Source of the DNA: Alphaproteobacteria bacterium | GTDB taxonomy: Bacteria; Pseudomonadota; Alphaproteobacteria; Reyranellales; Reyranellaceae | Assembly (NCBI GenBank): GCA_947474005.1 | Contig: CANJHI010000008.1 | Span: forward strand, 1-64,000 | Reading direction: 5' to 3' | DNA length: 64,000 nt | Part shown: positions 34,859 to 44,312 of the stretch, in pieces | Numbering within the stretch: position 1 is the first letter of the stretch | Layout: the number at the start of each line of letters is the position of its first letter | The notes under the pieces: generated by a model | What the model was told of the DNA's origin: nothing | Seen by the model: only the letters and a program-made list of their open reading frames with translations | Database searches by the model: none | Translations under genes and position numbers: made by a program

Positions 34859-36115
34859 CTAGGCGCGAGCCTTGATCGGCGTGATGTTGTCCCCAACGCC
34901 ACGCAGGTAAAGGTCGATCGAGCGTGCCGGATCGGCCATCACCTGGCGGATATTGCGGACGGCCTGGCGGATGCGGTGCTTGTTCTCGACGAGCGCAATA
35001 CGCACATGGGCGTCACCATGCTCGCCGAAACCGATGCCCGGAGAGACCGCGACGTTTGCCTGGGTCAGCAGCAGCTTGGAGAAAGCCAGCGATCCCAGCT
35101 CCGCGAATTCCTTGGGGATCGGTGCCCAGGCGAACATGCTGGCCGACGGCGCCGGCAGGTTCCAGCCCGCCGCGAGCAGGCCTTCCATCAGCACGTCACG
35201 ACGTTCCTTGTAAGTGTTGCGCGCCTCGGCAACGCAATCCTGTGGGCCATTCAGCGCCGCCGTCGCCGCGACCTGGATCGGCGTGAAGGCGCCGTAGTCG
35301 AGATACGACTTGATACGTGTCAGCGCCGTGATCAGCGTCTTGTTGCCGGCGGCGAAGCCGATGCGCCAGCCTGCCATCGAGTAGGTCTTGCTCATCGAGG
35401 TGAATTCAATGGCGATGTCGCGCGCGCCCGGGACCTGCAGCACCGAGGGGGGCGGCACGCCGTCGAAATAGATTTCGGCGTAGGCGAGGTCCGACAGGAT
35501 CCAGATGCCCTGACGTTTGCAGAAATCGACGATCGCACCATAGAAATCGAGATCGACGACCTGGGCCGTCGGGTTCGACGGATAGTTCAGCACCAGCGCC
35601 AGCGGCTTGGGCACCGCATGCTGCACGGCGCGCTCGAGCGCCGGCAGGAATTCGGCCAGTGAGGTGCTGCCGGGCACCGGAATATGGCGCACCGCGCCGC
35701 CGGCGATGATGAAGCCGTAGGGATGGATCGGGTAGCTGGGATTGGGCACCAGCACCGTGTCGCCCGGCGAGGTGATGGCCTGCGCGAGATTGGCCAACCC
35801 TTCCTTCGAGCCCAGTGTGACGATGATCTCGCTCTCAGGATCGAGGTCGACGTTGAAGCGGCGCGCGTAATAGGCCGCCTGCGCCTTGCGCAGACCGGGG
35901 ATGCCGCGCGATGCCGAGTAGCCGTGGGCGCGCGGATTGCCGGCGGCCTCGGCGAGCTTGGCCACGATGTGCGGTGCGGTCGGCAAGTCGGGATTGCCCA
36001 TGCCGAGATCGATCACATCCTGGCCGGCGGCGCGGGCGCTCGCTTTCATGGCGTTCACTTCCGCGAACACATAGGGCGGCAGGCGCTTCAGCCGGTGGAA
36101 TTCGGAATCGTCCAT
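34859..36115 (-). CDS. PLP-dependent aminotransferase, class I/II (AlaC/LL-DAP aminotransferase-like)
   Basis: 418 residues from ATG 36115, with GGGAAG seven bases upstream. Family blocks: DLGMGNPDLPTAPHIV, SRGIPGLRKAQAAYYARR, NYPSNPTAQVVDLDFY and the PLP lysine in SMSKTYSMAGWRIGF; the C-terminal arginine block is HVRIALVENKHRIRQAVRN. Close relatives are annotated either LL-diaminopimelate aminotransferase or glutamate-pyruvate (AlaC) aminotransferase; the position before hom is typical in alphaproteobacteria. The exact amino donor is not decidable here. 25 bp before hom, cotranscribed. Confidence 0.92.
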   Translation of the reverse strand: MDDSEFHRLKRLPPYVFAEVNAMKASARAAGQDVIDLGMGNPDLPTAPHIVAKLAEAAGNPRAHGYSASRGIPGLRKAQAAYYARRFNVDLDPESEIIVTLGSKEGLANLAQAITSPGDTVLVPNPSYPIHPYGFIIAGGAVRHIPVPGSTSLAEFLPALERAVQHAVPKPLALVLNYPSNPTAQVVDLDFYGAIVDFCKRQGIWILSDLAYAEIYFDGVPPPSVLQVPGARDIAIEFTSMSKTYSMAGWRIGFAAGNKTLITALTRIKSYLDYGAFTPIQVAATAALNGPQDCVAEARNTYKERRDVLMEGLLAAGWNLPAPSASMFAWAPIPKEFAELGSLAFSKLLLTQANVAVSPGIGFGEHGDAHVRIALVENKHRIRQAVRNIRQVMADPARSIDLYLRGVGDNITPIKARA

Positions 36116-36134
36116 CGTGTTCTTCCCTGGCAAA

Positions 36135-38537
36135 CTAGAAGTCGATGAAGACTTCGGCACGCCGGTTGGCGGAGATGCCGCGGGCGGTGCTGGTCTGGTA
36201 GATCGGCTCGTCGTCGGAGGCGGCCTCGGCGACGATGCGGTCCCTGGGAACGCCGAGCGCACGGAGCTGCTGGGCCACTGCAAGCGCACGACGGCGCGAG
36301 ACATCGAAGTTGCCACGCTCGAGCTGCGCCGCCGAGGCGCCGTAGGCATCTTGATCGGAATGCGCCACGATCCGGATCGTACCGCCATTGCGGCGCTGGA
36401 TTTCCGCCACGCGCGCCAACACGTCGTAGTCGTTTCCACCCAGCCCGGACGAGCTGCGCCCGAACTGGATCACGGCGACCTGCATCGGTCCGCCGAAGGG
36501 CGGCGACCTGATGTCCTTGAACGGCACCGCGCCCGATTGCGCGGTCGCGATATTGGCCTCGATCGGTGCCGATGGCGGCGGGGCCGGCATGGCCGCGGGC
36601 GTCGCCACGACAGGTGGCTCCGCTGGTGTGACGACCACTGGCTTCTGGCGTGGCGGTGACGCCATCGCTTCCGAGGCCTGAGGTTGGCTCGGCGGGGTCC
36701 AACCTGGCGGTGGGACGAATGCCTTGCTGGTATCGACCGCTCGAACCGGCGGCATAGCGGCCGGCGGCGGTGAAGCAGCGGCCGTCATGACCGGCGCTGG
36801 CGACGATGGCCTGATCGGCGTTGATACGACCGACGTTGATGCGACCGGCGCCGACACAGCCGGGGCCGGCGCGGCAACAGGCGGAGCTACATCCCGCACC
36901 ATGGGCGTCGGGGATACGTCGGCGACCATCGGTGCCATCGTCTGGTTCGGCGGTGACCAACCCGGCGGCGGGACAAAGGCCCTGTTGGGATCGGCTGGAC
37001 GTGCCGGCGACGCGACGGCGCGCGGTGCCGGCTCGGCTGCCGTCATGACGACCGGGACGGGCGTCGGTGCAGTGGCTGGCGGCGGTGCCGCCTTTGCGAC
37101 GACAGGCGCCGCAGTCTGGCCCGGCGGCGTCCAGTCCGCCGGCGGCACGAAGGCCTTGTCGGGATCTCCACGACGCGCGGGAGACGGTGAAATGGCCATG
37201 GCCGGAGTAGGCACCAGGCTGACTGGTTGGGCCGCCGCCAAGATGACCGGCGCCGCTGTCGGCGCAGTCACGGGCGAGACCGACGGTGCGGGAGCTTCCG
37301 CGGCCGCAGCGACAACCGGTGCTGCCGGCTGCCCCGGCGGCGTCCAGCCTGGCGGTGGCACGAAGGCCTTGCTGGGATCGCCAGAACGTACCGGCCCCGC
37401 CGCAACGGTCATGGGCTGTAATGCAGATGGCGGTACGACTGGCTCGGCTGCAGTCACGGCGACCGGCATGGGCGCCGGAACTGGCGCGGGTGCGGCCGAC
37501 GCAAAGGCAGGTGTCGCAGGCTGACCCGGCGGTGCCCAGCCCGGTGGCGGGACGAACGCCTTGTTGGGATCGGCGGGCCGTGGCGGCGCCACCTCGGCAA
37601 CGATTGGCGCTGGCGCAGGAATCGGCGCAGCCGGTCCAGCTATCGTCGTCACAGCGGCTGCCGGCGGCGGTGCAGTCGACGTCGCCTCGGGCACGGTGGA
37701 CCCAGGGGCAGCCGCTGCCGGCTGGCCCGGAGGCGCCCAGCCCGGTGGCGGAACGAACGCCTTACTCGGATCGGCGGGCCGTGGCCGTGCCACCTCGGCA
37801 ACGATTGAAGCTGGCGCAGGAGTCGGCGCGGGTGGCTCAGCCACCGTCGTCACGATGGCTGCTGGCGGCGGTGCGGTCGGCGTCGTCACGGGCACGACCG
37901 ACGCGAAAGCAGGCGCCGCGGGCTGGCCCGGAGGCGCCCAGCCCGGTGGCGGGATGAAAGCCTTGTTGGGATCGGCGGGCGGAGCCGGCGGAGGAGCTGG
38001 TTCTGGCACGGCCGCCGGTGCGGGAGCTGTAGCTGGCGTCGCTGGCGCCGGCTCTGCAGCGGGGGGAGGAACCGGGGCGGAGACGATGGGCGCCGGTGCG
38101 GGATCTGTCGACGGTGCGGCGGTGGCCGGCGGCTTACCGGCGGGCGGTTCAGCCGGCGTCTTGCTCTTGGCCTCCTTTTCGGCGGCGGTGCGCGCCAGGC
38201 GCTGCTCCCTCGCCTTGGCATCACGATCAGCAGCTTCCTTCTCGACGGCTTCCTTCTGCGCCTTCTGGCCGCCACGGCCGGCCACAATGGAGCCGACCTG
38301 AGGTCCCCGTGTCTCGTCGACGGGCGCAACGCCGGCATCGTACTGACGGCCGGTACTGGCGGAGGGCAGGCTGGCGCTTGCCGTGACCTGGGCGTCGGCA
38401 CCCGGGCGCGCCTTCACGCGTTGCGGCGGCGGGCTGCTGTCAAACATCCCGCAGCCCGACAGAATCGCCAACGCAGACACGCCGACCAGGCCGAACCAAA
38501 GGTGACGGCCACCGATCGTGTCTTGTTCTCGCTGCAT
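36135..38537 (-). CDS. OmpA-family lipoprotein with long proline/alanine-rich repeat stalk
   Basis: About 800 residues from ATG 38537 (a GTG nine bases upstream is also in frame). A lipoprotein signal ends in ALAILSGC; then a charged coiled segment (about residues 80-125) and roughly 500 residues of Pro/Ala-rich sequence holding seven copies of a D-x-x-K/R-A-F-x-P-P-x-x-W-x-P-P-x-Q unit. The last 130 residues are an OmpA domain: IRIVAHSDQDAYGAS, NFDVSRRRALAVAQQLRAL, SANRRAEVFIDF. It should be lipidated in the outer membrane, with the OmpA end on peptidoglycan and the stalk spanning between. Repeat function is unknown. It lies 19 bp upstream of the aminotransferase on the same strand. Confidence 0.88.
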   Translation of the reverse strand: MQREQDTIGGRHLWFGLVGVSALAILSGCGMFDSSPPPQRVKARPGADAQVTASASLPSASTGRQYDAGVAPVDETRGPQVGSIVAGRGGQKAQKEAVEKEAADRDAKAREQRLARTAAEKEAKSKTPAEPPAGKPPATAAPSTDPAPAPIVSAPVPPPAAEPAPATPATAPAPAAVPEPAPPPAPPADPNKAFIPPPGWAPPGQPAAPAFASVVPVTTPTAPPPAAIVTTVAEPPAPTPAPASIVAEVARPRPADPSKAFVPPPGWAPPGQPAAAAPGSTVPEATSTAPPPAAAVTTIAGPAAPIPAPAPIVAEVAPPRPADPNKAFVPPPGWAPPGQPATPAFASAAPAPVPAPMPVAVTAAEPVVPPSALQPMTVAAGPVRSGDPSKAFVPPPGWTPPGQPAAPVVAAAAEAPAPSVSPVTAPTAAPVILAAAQPVSLVPTPAMAISPSPARRGDPDKAFVPPADWTPPGQTAAPVVAKAAPPPATAPTPVPVVMTAAEPAPRAVASPARPADPNRAFVPPPGWSPPNQTMAPMVADVSPTPMVRDVAPPVAAPAPAVSAPVASTSVVSTPIRPSSPAPVMTAAASPPPAAMPPVRAVDTSKAFVPPPGWTPPSQPQASEAMASPPRQKPVVVTPAEPPVVATPAAMPAPPPSAPIEANIATAQSGAVPFKDIRSPPFGGPMQVAVIQFGRSSSGLGGNDYDVLARVAEIQRRNGGTIRIVAHSDQDAYGASAAQLERGNFDVSRRRALAVAQQLRALGVPRDRIVAEAASDDEPIYQTSTARGISANRRAEVFIDF
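36690..37980 (-). repeat. Seven in-frame tandem-like repeats inside the OmpA lipoprotein gene
   Basis: Each unit encodes DPxKAFVPPPGWxPPGQ followed by 40-60 residues of variable Ala/Pro/Val/Thr linker. Core variants in order include DPNKAFIPPPGW, DPSKAFVPPPGW, DPDKAFVPPADW, DPNRAFVPPPGW and DTSKAFVPPPGW. The spacing of about 60-80 residues is uneven and the linker DNA is itself similar between copies, so unit number may vary between strains. The opposite strand stays open only because of the repeats. Confidence 0.85.
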
Positions 38538-38731
38538 CGTCGTCACCCGCTTGAAGTCCGGCCCCTTGTTGTTTTAGCTGAAGCCGAGAGGAAGTTTGAC
38601 CCGTCTGTTGTCGCAGCCTACCTATACACAAGTCTTCGGCGACTTGGGCAGACAAGCACAAGGTATGGTACCGGGACGGTGAAAGTTCCGCAAGAAACGC
38701 CACAAGGCCTATGATTCAGAAGGGGAAACGC

Positions 38732-40546
38732 ATGTCGGAGACGCCCGCCCCAGCTGCCTTTCCGGGAGTGTCGCCCGTCGAAGCCGAGAAGATGCAGGTC
38801 GCGTTCAAGGATATCGCCGAGCGCAGCCAGAAGTTGCTTCAGGACTTCGCCGAACGCTACAAGGCTGACAGCACGCAACCGGCCGATCCGCTCGGTCTCA
38901 CCCAGACCTTCATGGACTTCACGGCCAAGATGCTCGCCGACCCCAACCGGCTGGTTCAGGCCCAGATGGAACTCTGGCAGCAGTACCTGAAGCTGTGGGA
39001 AGTCACCACCCAGCGCATGATGGGGCAGAAGGTCGAGCCGCTGGCGGAGCCTGCCAAGGGCGACAAGCGCTTCAACGATCCCGCCTGGAAGGACGAGGTG
39101 GTCTTCGACTACCTGAAGCAGTCCTACCTGCTCACCGCGCGCTGGCTGCAGGGCACCGTCAAGGAAGTCGAAGGCGTCGACGAGAAGACGGCGAAGAAGG
39201 TCGACTTCTACACGCGGCAGTTTATCGATGCGGTATCGCCCTCGAACTTCGCGCTGACCAATCCGCAGGTCGTCAAGGCCACCGTCGAATCGAAGGGCGA
39301 GAATCTCCTGAAGGGCCTGCAGAACCTGTTGGGCGATCTCGAGCGCGGCAAGGGCAAGCTCGCAATCCGCCAGACCGACATGGACGCCTTCAAGGTCGGC
39401 AAGAACGTCGCCACCTCGCCCGGCAAGGTCGTCTTCCAGAACGAACTGATACAGCTGATCCAGTACGCGCCGGCGACCGCCGAGGTCTACACCGTGCCGC
39501 TGCTGATCGTGCCGCCCTGGATCAACAAGTTCTACATCCTCGACCTCAAGCCCGAGAACTCATTCATCAAGTGGGCGACCGAACAGGGTTACACGGTGTT
39601 CGTCATTTCCTGGGTCAATCCCGACGAGCGCCTCAGCAAGCTGGTGTTCGAGGATTACATGAGGCTGGGCCCGCTGGTCGCACTCGATGCCATCGAGCAG
39701 GCGACCGGCCAGCGCCAGGTGTCGGCGATCGGCTACTGCATCGGCGGTACGCTGATGGCAGCGACGTTGTCCTACATGGCGGCCCGCGGCGACGACCGCA
39801 TCGCCGCCTGCACCTTCTTCACTGCCCAGGTCGACTTCAGCGAGCCGGGCGAGCTCGGCGTCTTCATCGACGAGGACCAGCTCGCCGGTATCGAGGAGAT
39901 GATGTCCAAGAAAGGCTATCTCGAGGGCAGCGAGATGGCCACGACCTTCAATCTCCTGCGCGCCAACGATCTCATCTGGTCGTTCGTGGTGAACAACTAT
40001 CTGCTGGGCAAGGACCCCTTCCCGTTCGACCTGCTGTTCTGGAATGCCGACGCCACGCGCATGCCGGCGGCAATGCACAGCTACTACCTGCGCAACATGT
40101 ACCAGAACAACCTGCTGAGCCGGCCAGGCGGCATCGTGATCGACAATGTGCCGATCGATCTGCGCAAGATCACGATCCCCGTCTACATCCAGGCCGGCAA
40201 GGAAGACCACATTGCGCCCGCCCGCTCGGTCTACAAGGCGACCCAGATCTACAGCGGGCCGATCCGCTTCATGCTCGCGGGCTCCGGCCATATCGCCGGT
40301 GTCGTCAATCCGCCGCGCGCCAAGAAGTACCAGCACTGGCTGAACGAGACCGCCAAGAACCCGCCGACGCTGGCCGAATGGCAGGCCGGCGCCAAGGAAT
40401 TCCCCGGCTCGTGGTGGAACGACTGGGACAAGTGGCTGTCGGAAAAGTCCGGCCCCAAGGTGCCGGCGCGCGTGCCTGGCGAAGGCACCCTGCCCGCCAT
40501 CGAGGACGCCCCCGGCAGCTACGTGCAGGTCCGCTCCGGTACGTAA
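38732..40546 (+). CDS. phaC: Class I poly(3-hydroxyalkanoate) synthase PhaC
   Basis: 604 residues from ATG 38732 (AAGGGG six bases upstream; an earlier ATG at 38711 lacks a site). Polymerises 3-hydroxyacyl-CoA into PHA granules. The lipase-like box reads GYCIGG with catalytic C336; D492 lies in GKEDHIAPARS and H520 in GSGHIAGVVNPP. The N-terminal alpha-helical domain, the WINKFYILDLKPENSF segment and the C-terminal ending around PGSYVQVR are class I features. No phaE, phaR or phasin gene is adjacent, consistent with class I. The 194-bp gap to the divergent OmpA-lipoprotein gene must hold both promoters; only a TTGACC at 38596 with poor -10 partners is visible. Confidence 0.95.
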   Translation: MSETPAPAAFPGVSPVEAEKMQVAFKDIAERSQKLLQDFAERYKADSTQPADPLGLTQTFMDFTAKMLADPNRLVQAQMELWQQYLKLWEVTTQRMMGQKVEPLAEPAKGDKRFNDPAWKDEVVFDYLKQSYLLTARWLQGTVKEVEGVDEKTAKKVDFYTRQFIDAVSPSNFALTNPQVVKATVESKGENLLKGLQNLLGDLERGKGKLAIRQTDMDAFKVGKNVATSPGKVVFQNELIQLIQYAPATAEVYTVPLLIVPPWINKFYILDLKPENSFIKWATEQGYTVFVISWVNPDERLSKLVFEDYMRLGPLVALDAIEQATGQRQVSAIGYCIGGTLMAATLSYMAARGDDRIAACTFFTAQVDFSEPGELGVFIDEDQLAGIEEMMSKKGYLEGSEMATTFNLLRANDLIWSFVVNNYLLGKDPFPFDLLFWNADATRMPAAMHSYYLRNMYQNNLLSRPGGIVIDNVPIDLRKITIPVYIQAGKEDHIAPARSVYKATQIYSGPIRFMLAGSGHIAGVVNPPRAKKYQHWLNETAKNPPTLAEWQAGAKEFPGSWWNDWDKWLSEKSGPKVPARVPGEGTLPAIEDAPGSYVQVRSGT

Positions 40547-41059
40547 CTGGAGGCGCGTGTTGCTCGAACCCAACACGACTCCCCCTCCAAGTCCTCGGTA
40601 CCAATTTCGGCTCTCCGCACGCCGGAAAGCCAATACGGCGGGCTTTTCGCCCGTTATTTGTGGACGCCTGAATGTAGCGCGTGGTGTCCGCGTCCCTGTC
40701 CGGGATTCCGGGATAAGCCTGATTCCATTGGCTTTTAGACGACTCCCGACTTCTTCGATCACACATACCCCGGCGCGCTCTGTTTCCCAGGCGTCGTTAA
40801 CTGTCTGTCCCCACGTCGTTATTCGGCGTGTGGTTGGGACGGGGTTGTTGTTGGGACTGTCCACGGGTCAGCACCCGTGGCGGCTGCACCAAGCCATAAA
40901 GGCGACCCGCGGGCGTGCCGCGGAAGGTCGTGCCGGAATGAAAAAGGCCGGCGCAGTCCAAGCGCCAACCTACCAAAATCTATAGCATTTTCCTGCTGAA
41001 CCTGCGCATCATATCGGCGTGAGCAAATGCTGGCAGTGACTGCACTCTGCTTGCGCCGC
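40547..41059. other. 513-bp noncoding region between convergent phaC and GMC gene
   Basis: I find no convincing gene. It contains a tRNA-like relic just after phaC (separate entry); a short GC hairpin CGGGC-TTTTC-GCCCG at 40639-40653 followed by TTATTT, which may end the phaC transcript; and a perfect 8-bp hairpin CCACGGGT-CAGC-ACCCGTGG at 40861-40880 without a T-run. An open frame of 142 codons (40557-40985) has no ribosome site and unnatural composition. The unusual length in an otherwise compact genome may hide a small RNA. Confidence 0.5.
40548..40618 (-). other. tRNA-Leu-like relic or tRNA-like element
   Basis: On the minus strand this 71-nt stretch carries GAAATTGGTA (40599-40608), the usual D-arm sequence of bacterial tRNA-Leu, then GGACTTGGAGGGGG where an anticodon arm would be, then TGTTGGGTTCGAGCAACA (T-arm-like, 40559-40576) and an end in CTCCA. 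The order of arms is right, but the long variable arm is missing and the acceptor stem does not pair properly, so it is not a working tRNA by eye. It may be a degraded tRNA or a tRNA-like RNA domain. Confidence 0.35.
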
Positions 41060-42622
41060 CTAAAATCCCGCCTTCAGTCGGTCGGCCATCTTCTCGGCCA
41101 TCATCACGGTCGTGAGGTGCGTATTGGCGCGCACCACCTCCGGCATGACGGAGGCGTCGATCACCCTGAGGCCCGAGCAGCCGATGACGCGGCACTCTGG
41201 ATCGACGACCGATCCTTTATCCTCGCGCGCACCCATGCGGCAGGTGCCGCTGGCGTGCTGGGCGTCCGAGCATTCGGCGAACAGCCAGTCATCCAGCTCT
41301 GCGGGCGTGAGATTCTCCTCGATCGACCGGCCGGTGGAACCGTAGTCGACGCGGGTCGTGATCGCGCGCACGCTGACGTGCCGCCCGAGTTCCCGCAGCC
41401 GGCGCACGCCGTCGCGCATCCGCACGAGGTCGCGCTCGTCCGACAGCATCCGCTCGTCGATCCGGGGATCGATCGCAGGATCGGTCGTCGTGATGCGCAC
41501 CTCGCCCTGGCTGAAAGCCTGATAGACCGAAACGACGAGGCGTCCTTTCGATGTGTCGCCGCCGCCCAGCGACACGAGATTTCCGGCGATGACGATCATG
41601 TCGTTTTCGCCCGCTCCATCGAGGCCCGACGAATAGCGCAGGCAGCAATTGGTGTGACGATGCATCATGGTGCCGACCCGCGCCTCGTCCTTGAGATGCA
41701 GGTAGAGCGGCATCATCGGATGATCGAGCAGGTTCTCGCCGACCGGCAGATCGGCGATCACGCGCACGCCCAGCGACTTCAACAGGGCAGCAGGTCCGAT
41801 GCCGGAGCGCTGCAGAATGGCTGGAGAATGAATGGCGCCGGCAGAGAGAATGACTTCTCGGATGGCGCGCGGCGTAAAAATCTGGCCCTTCACCTGCACC
41901 TGCACGCCGCTCACATGCGCGCGGTTGCCCTCGAACTGGAAGGCCGACACCAGGGCATTGCCGACGATCTGCAGGTTGGCACGACCGCGCGCCGGCTCGA
42001 GATAACCATCGTTGGTCGAAACGCGGACACCCGCCCGGCTGTTGATCGCGTAGGGCGACGCGCCGGTGCCCTCGGGCGCGTTGTGGTCCTCGCACCAGCC
42101 ATAGCCGAGCGCGACCGAGGATTCCTTCAAGGCCCGATCGACCGGGCCCCAGTCCGGTACCGGCGCGCGATAGACCGGGATCGGCCCGTCCTTGCCGTGA
42201 TAGGGCGCATCGCCGAAATTGACGTCGGTCTCTAGCTTGTTGAAATACGGCAACACGTCCTGCCAGCCCCAACCGCTGCAGCCGAGCGCGCGCCAGCGCT
42301 CGAAATCGTCGGGCACGCCGCGAATGGCGATTTGTCCGTTGATGGTCGAACTGCCGCCTACGGCCCGGCCGCGCCACAGCAGCTTCGGCTCCTGCCGCTC
42401 AGTGCGGCGCGCCAGAAGGTTGGGCCAACGATAGTCGTCGTCGCCGATCGCCCGCATGGGATTGGGAATACGGATGTGCTCGGGCGTCTCGGCCGAACGG
42501 AAATCCCGCCCGGCCTCGAGCAGCAGCACCCGGATGCGGGGATCCTCGCTCAATCGCGCCGCCAGGACGGCGCCGGCGGATCCCGCGCCGACAACGATGT
42601 AGTCGTAGTCGCGCGCGAGCAT
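41060..42622 (-). CDS. GMC family FAD-dependent oxidoreductase (choline/alcohol dehydrogenase type)
   Basis: 520 residues from ATG 42622. The FAD-binding motif is [23 protein letters not shown] signatures are [18 protein letters not shown] and the later [21 protein letters not shown]. The C-terminal active site shows [10 protein letters not shown] (histidine) and [18 protein letters not shown] (asparagine-histidine). Such enzymes oxidise primary alcohols or choline to aldehydes. Lacks a signal peptide. It starts eight bases after the gamma-carbonic-anhydrase-like gene, so the two are cotranscribed. Substrate not predictable. Confidence 0.93.
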   Translation of the reverse strand: MLARDYDYIVVGAGSAGAVLAARLSEDPRIRVLLLEAGRDFRSAETPEHIRIPNPMRAIGDDDYRWPNLLARRTERQEPKLLWRGRAVGGSSTINGQIAIRGVPDDFERWRALGCSGWGWQDVLPYFNKLETDVNFGDAPYHGKDGPIPVYRAPVPDWGPVDRALKESSVALGYGWCEDHNAPEGTGASPYAINSRAGVRVSTNDGYLEPARGRANLQIVGNALVSAFQFEGNRAHVSGVQVQVKGQIFTPRAIREVILSAGAIHSPAILQRSGIGPAALLKSLGVRVIADLPVGENLLDHPMMPLYLHLKDEARVGTMMHRHTNCCLRYSSGLDGAGENDMIVIAGNLVSLGGGDTSKGRLVVSVYQAFSQGEVRITTTDPAIDPRIDERMLSDERDLVRMRDGVRRLRELGRHVSVRAITTRVDYGSTGRSIEENLTPAELDDWLFAECSDAQHASGTCRMGAREDKGSVVDPECRVIGCSGLRVIDASVMPEVVRANTHLTTVMMAEKMADRLKAGF

Positions 42623-42630
42623 GTCCGCCT

Positions 42631-43182
42631 CTACTCCGCCGCCTTCTGTTCCGCTACCTTTTGCTCGATGGGCCGATGGGCGTTGGCGAGCTCGATGTAA
42701 TGACCGACCACGCGCCTGAACATCTCGAGGTCCTTCTCGGTGATGTCGCGCAGCTTTCGCGCCGGATTGCCCGCCCAGAGTTCGCCCGAGCGAACGATCT
42801 TGCGCGGCGTCACCACGGCGCCGGCCGCAACCATCGCGCCGCTCTCGACCACGGCGCCGTCGAGCACCGTGGCGTTCATGCCGATGAAGGAATCGTCGTG
42901 GATCTCGCAGGCGTGCAGGAGTGCCATATGGCCGACCGATACATTGCGGCCGACGATGGTCATGAGGCCGCGCCCGGCGACATGGACGACCGTGCCGTCC
43001 TGCAGGTTGGAGTTTTCGCCGATGCGGATGCCCGGCCCGTCGCCGCGCAGGATGCAGCCGTACCAGATGCCGCAGTTGGCGCCGATCTCGACCTCGCCGA
43101 TCAACGTCGCGTTGGGCGCGATGAAGGCCGACGGGTCGATCTTGGGCGTGAAGCCCTTCACGGAAATGATGAGACCGGACAT
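42631..43182 (-). CDS. Gamma carbonic anhydrase family (hexapeptide repeat) protein
   Basis: 183 residues from ATG 43182 (GGAG nine bases upstream). Left-handed beta-helix of hexapeptide repeats: [38 protein letters not shown], and the zinc histidines in VVHVAGR and [12 protein letters not shown]. These are the three histidine ligands of the gamma class, though many YrdA/PaaY-like members lack proven anhydrase activity or act as acyl/CoA thioesterases. The C-terminal helix is complete. It precedes the GMC oxidoreductase in the same transcript. Confidence 0.9.
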   Translation of the reverse strand: MSGLIISVKGFTPKIDPSAFIAPNATLIGEVEIGANCGIWYGCILRGDGPGIRIGENSNLQDGTVVHVAGRGLMTIVGRNVSVGHMALLHACEIHDDSFIGMNATVLDGAVVESGAMVAAGAVVTPRKIVRSGELWAGNPARKLRDITEKDLEMFRRVVGHYIELANAHRPIEQKVAEQKAAE

Positions 43183-43204
43183 CGGATGGGCTCTCCACAT
43201 AAAC

Positions 43205-43228
43205 GAAGGGCGCCTTGCGGCGCCCTTC
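43205..43228 (-). terminator. Terminator of the rplM-rpsI operon
   Basis: A perfect 10-bp stem GAAGGGCGCC / GGCGCCCTTC with a TTGC loop (GCAA on the transcribed strand), 21 bp after the rpsI stop. The T-run on the minus strand is short (GTTTA), so efficiency may be moderate; reading into the next genes is possible. Confidence 0.7.
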
Positions 43229-43249
43229 GAGGATAGTCCAATCGCCGGT

Positions 43250-43732
43250 TTAGCGCTTGGAGAACTGGAAGCGTGCGCGGGCGCCGGCGCGGCCGTACTT
43301 CTTGCGCTCGACCACGCGGCTATCGCGGGTGAGGAAGCCGTTGGCCTTGATGGTGCCGCGCAAGCCCGGCTCGAACTTGGTCAGCGCCTGCGAGATGCCG
43401 TGACGCACCGCGCCCGCCTGGCCCGACAGTCCGCCACCCGAAACGGTGGCGACCACGTCGAACTGGCCGCCGCGCTCGGAGACGTCGAACGGCTGCTGGA
43501 TCATCATGCGCTGGGTCGGGCGCGCGAAGTAGATCGTCTGGTCGCGGCCGTTGATGGTGATCTTGCCAGTGCCGAGCTTCACCCAGACGCGAGCGACGGC
43601 GTTCTTGCGCCGACCCGTCGCGTAGGCGCGACCCTGCGCGTCGATTTCCTTGACGCGAGCCGGCGCGGGCGCCTGCTCGCCACCAGCGGGGGCCTTCTTC
43701 AGCTCCGCGAACGTCGAAAGTTCAGTAGCCAT
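43250..43732 (-). CDS. rpsI: 30S ribosomal protein S9
   Basis: 160 residues. The alphaproteobacterial S9 has an N-terminal extension of about 30 residues before [15 protein letters not shown], and ends with the conserved [19 protein letters not shown] tail that reaches the ribosomal P site. Standard and intact. Located 1 bp after rplM, as usual. Confidence 0.98.
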   Translation of the reverse strand: MATELSTFAELKKAPAGGEQAPAPARVKEIDAQGRAYATGRRKNAVARVWVKLGTGKITINGRDQTIYFARPTQRMMIQQPFDVSERGGQFDVVATVSGGGLSGQAGAVRHGISQALTKFEPGLRGTIKANGFLTRDSRVVERKKYGRAGARARFQFSKR

Positions 43733-43733
43733 G

Positions 43734-44216
43734 TCAGCCGATCCTCGAATTCTTGCGGTTCATAGCGGCAACGTCGAGCTTCTCCGGCTGCTGAGCCTCC
43801 TGCTCGTGTTTCGGTCCCACGTAGGCGCGCAGGTTCTTCATCTGCGCGCGGCCGAGCGGGCCACGCGTGATCATGCGCTCGACGGCCTTGATCAGGACGC
43901 GCTCCGGGAAACGGCCTTCGAGGCGCTTGCCCAGGGTCTCGCCCTTGATGCCGCCGGGATGGCCGGTATGCCAGTAGAAGACCTCCCGCTCGGCCTTGCG
44001 GCCGGTCAGGCGGACTTTCTCGGCGTTGATGACGACGACGTTGTCGCCGCAATCGATGTGCGGCGTGAAGGTCGGCTTGTGCTTGCCCCGCAGGCGCATG
44101 GCAATGATCGAGGCGAGCCGGCCGAGCACCAGCCCGTCGGCGTCGATCAGCAGCCACTTCTTCTGCACGTCGGCAGTCTTGGTGCTGGGAGTCTGGTTGG
44201 TAATGAGGGAGTGCAT
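43734..44216 (-). CDS. rplM: 50S ribosomal protein L13
   Basis: 160 residues from ATG 44216, with GGAAGAAAG upstream. Conserved L13 features: [54 protein letters not shown] and [20 protein letters not shown]. First gene of the rplM-rpsI operon, behind a strong promoter. Confidence 0.98.
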   Translation of the reverse strand: MHSLITNQTPSTKTADVQKKWLLIDADGLVLGRLASIIAMRLRGKHKPTFTPHIDCGDNVVVINAEKVRLTGRKAEREVFYWHTGHPGGIKGETLGKRLEGRFPERVLIKAVERMITRGPLGRAQMKNLRAYVGPKHEQEAQQPEKLDVAAMNRKNSRIG

Positions 44217-44241
44217 GGTTCTTTCTTCCAATGAGCGCGCG

Positions 44242-44270
44242 CTTATGGAGGGCGCTACGGATGCTGTCAA
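44242..44270 (-). promoter_or_regulatory. rplM-rpsI promoter
   Basis: On the minus strand a perfect TTGACA, a 17-base spacer and CATAAG (four of six matches to TATAAT) end about 26 bases before the rplM ATG. The surrounding sequence is AT-rich compared with the genome. The best promoter seen in this window. Confidence 0.75.
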
Positions 44271-44312
44271 GCAGCGCCTAATATCTCAAGTAAATCAATA
44301 ACTTACGAATGA

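Noticed and set aside
36724-37524. Gly/Ala-rich plus-strand frame opposite the OmpA repeats
   Set aside because: The frame is open only because the repeat DNA on the other strand is biased; no start signals.
36690-37980. CRISPR-like repeat array
   Set aside because: The repeats are in-frame protein repeats of uneven spacing, without a constant direct repeat and unique spacers.
40557-40985. 142-codon open frame in the phaC-GMC gap
   Set aside because: No ribosome site, Arg/Pro-rich composition, and it overlaps the tRNA-like element and hairpins.
40548-41059. Possible tmRNA, SRP RNA or 6S RNA in the phaC downstream gap
   Set aside because: I could not find a tag peptide, the SRP GGAAGGAAGCAG-type core or a 6S bubble structure; only the weaker tRNA-like call is kept.
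41060-43198. 712-codon frame joining the GMC oxidoreductase with sequence over the carbonic-anhydrase-like gene
   Set aside because: The upstream 190 codons are out-of-frame shadow of the hexapeptide protein; the true GMC start is 42622.
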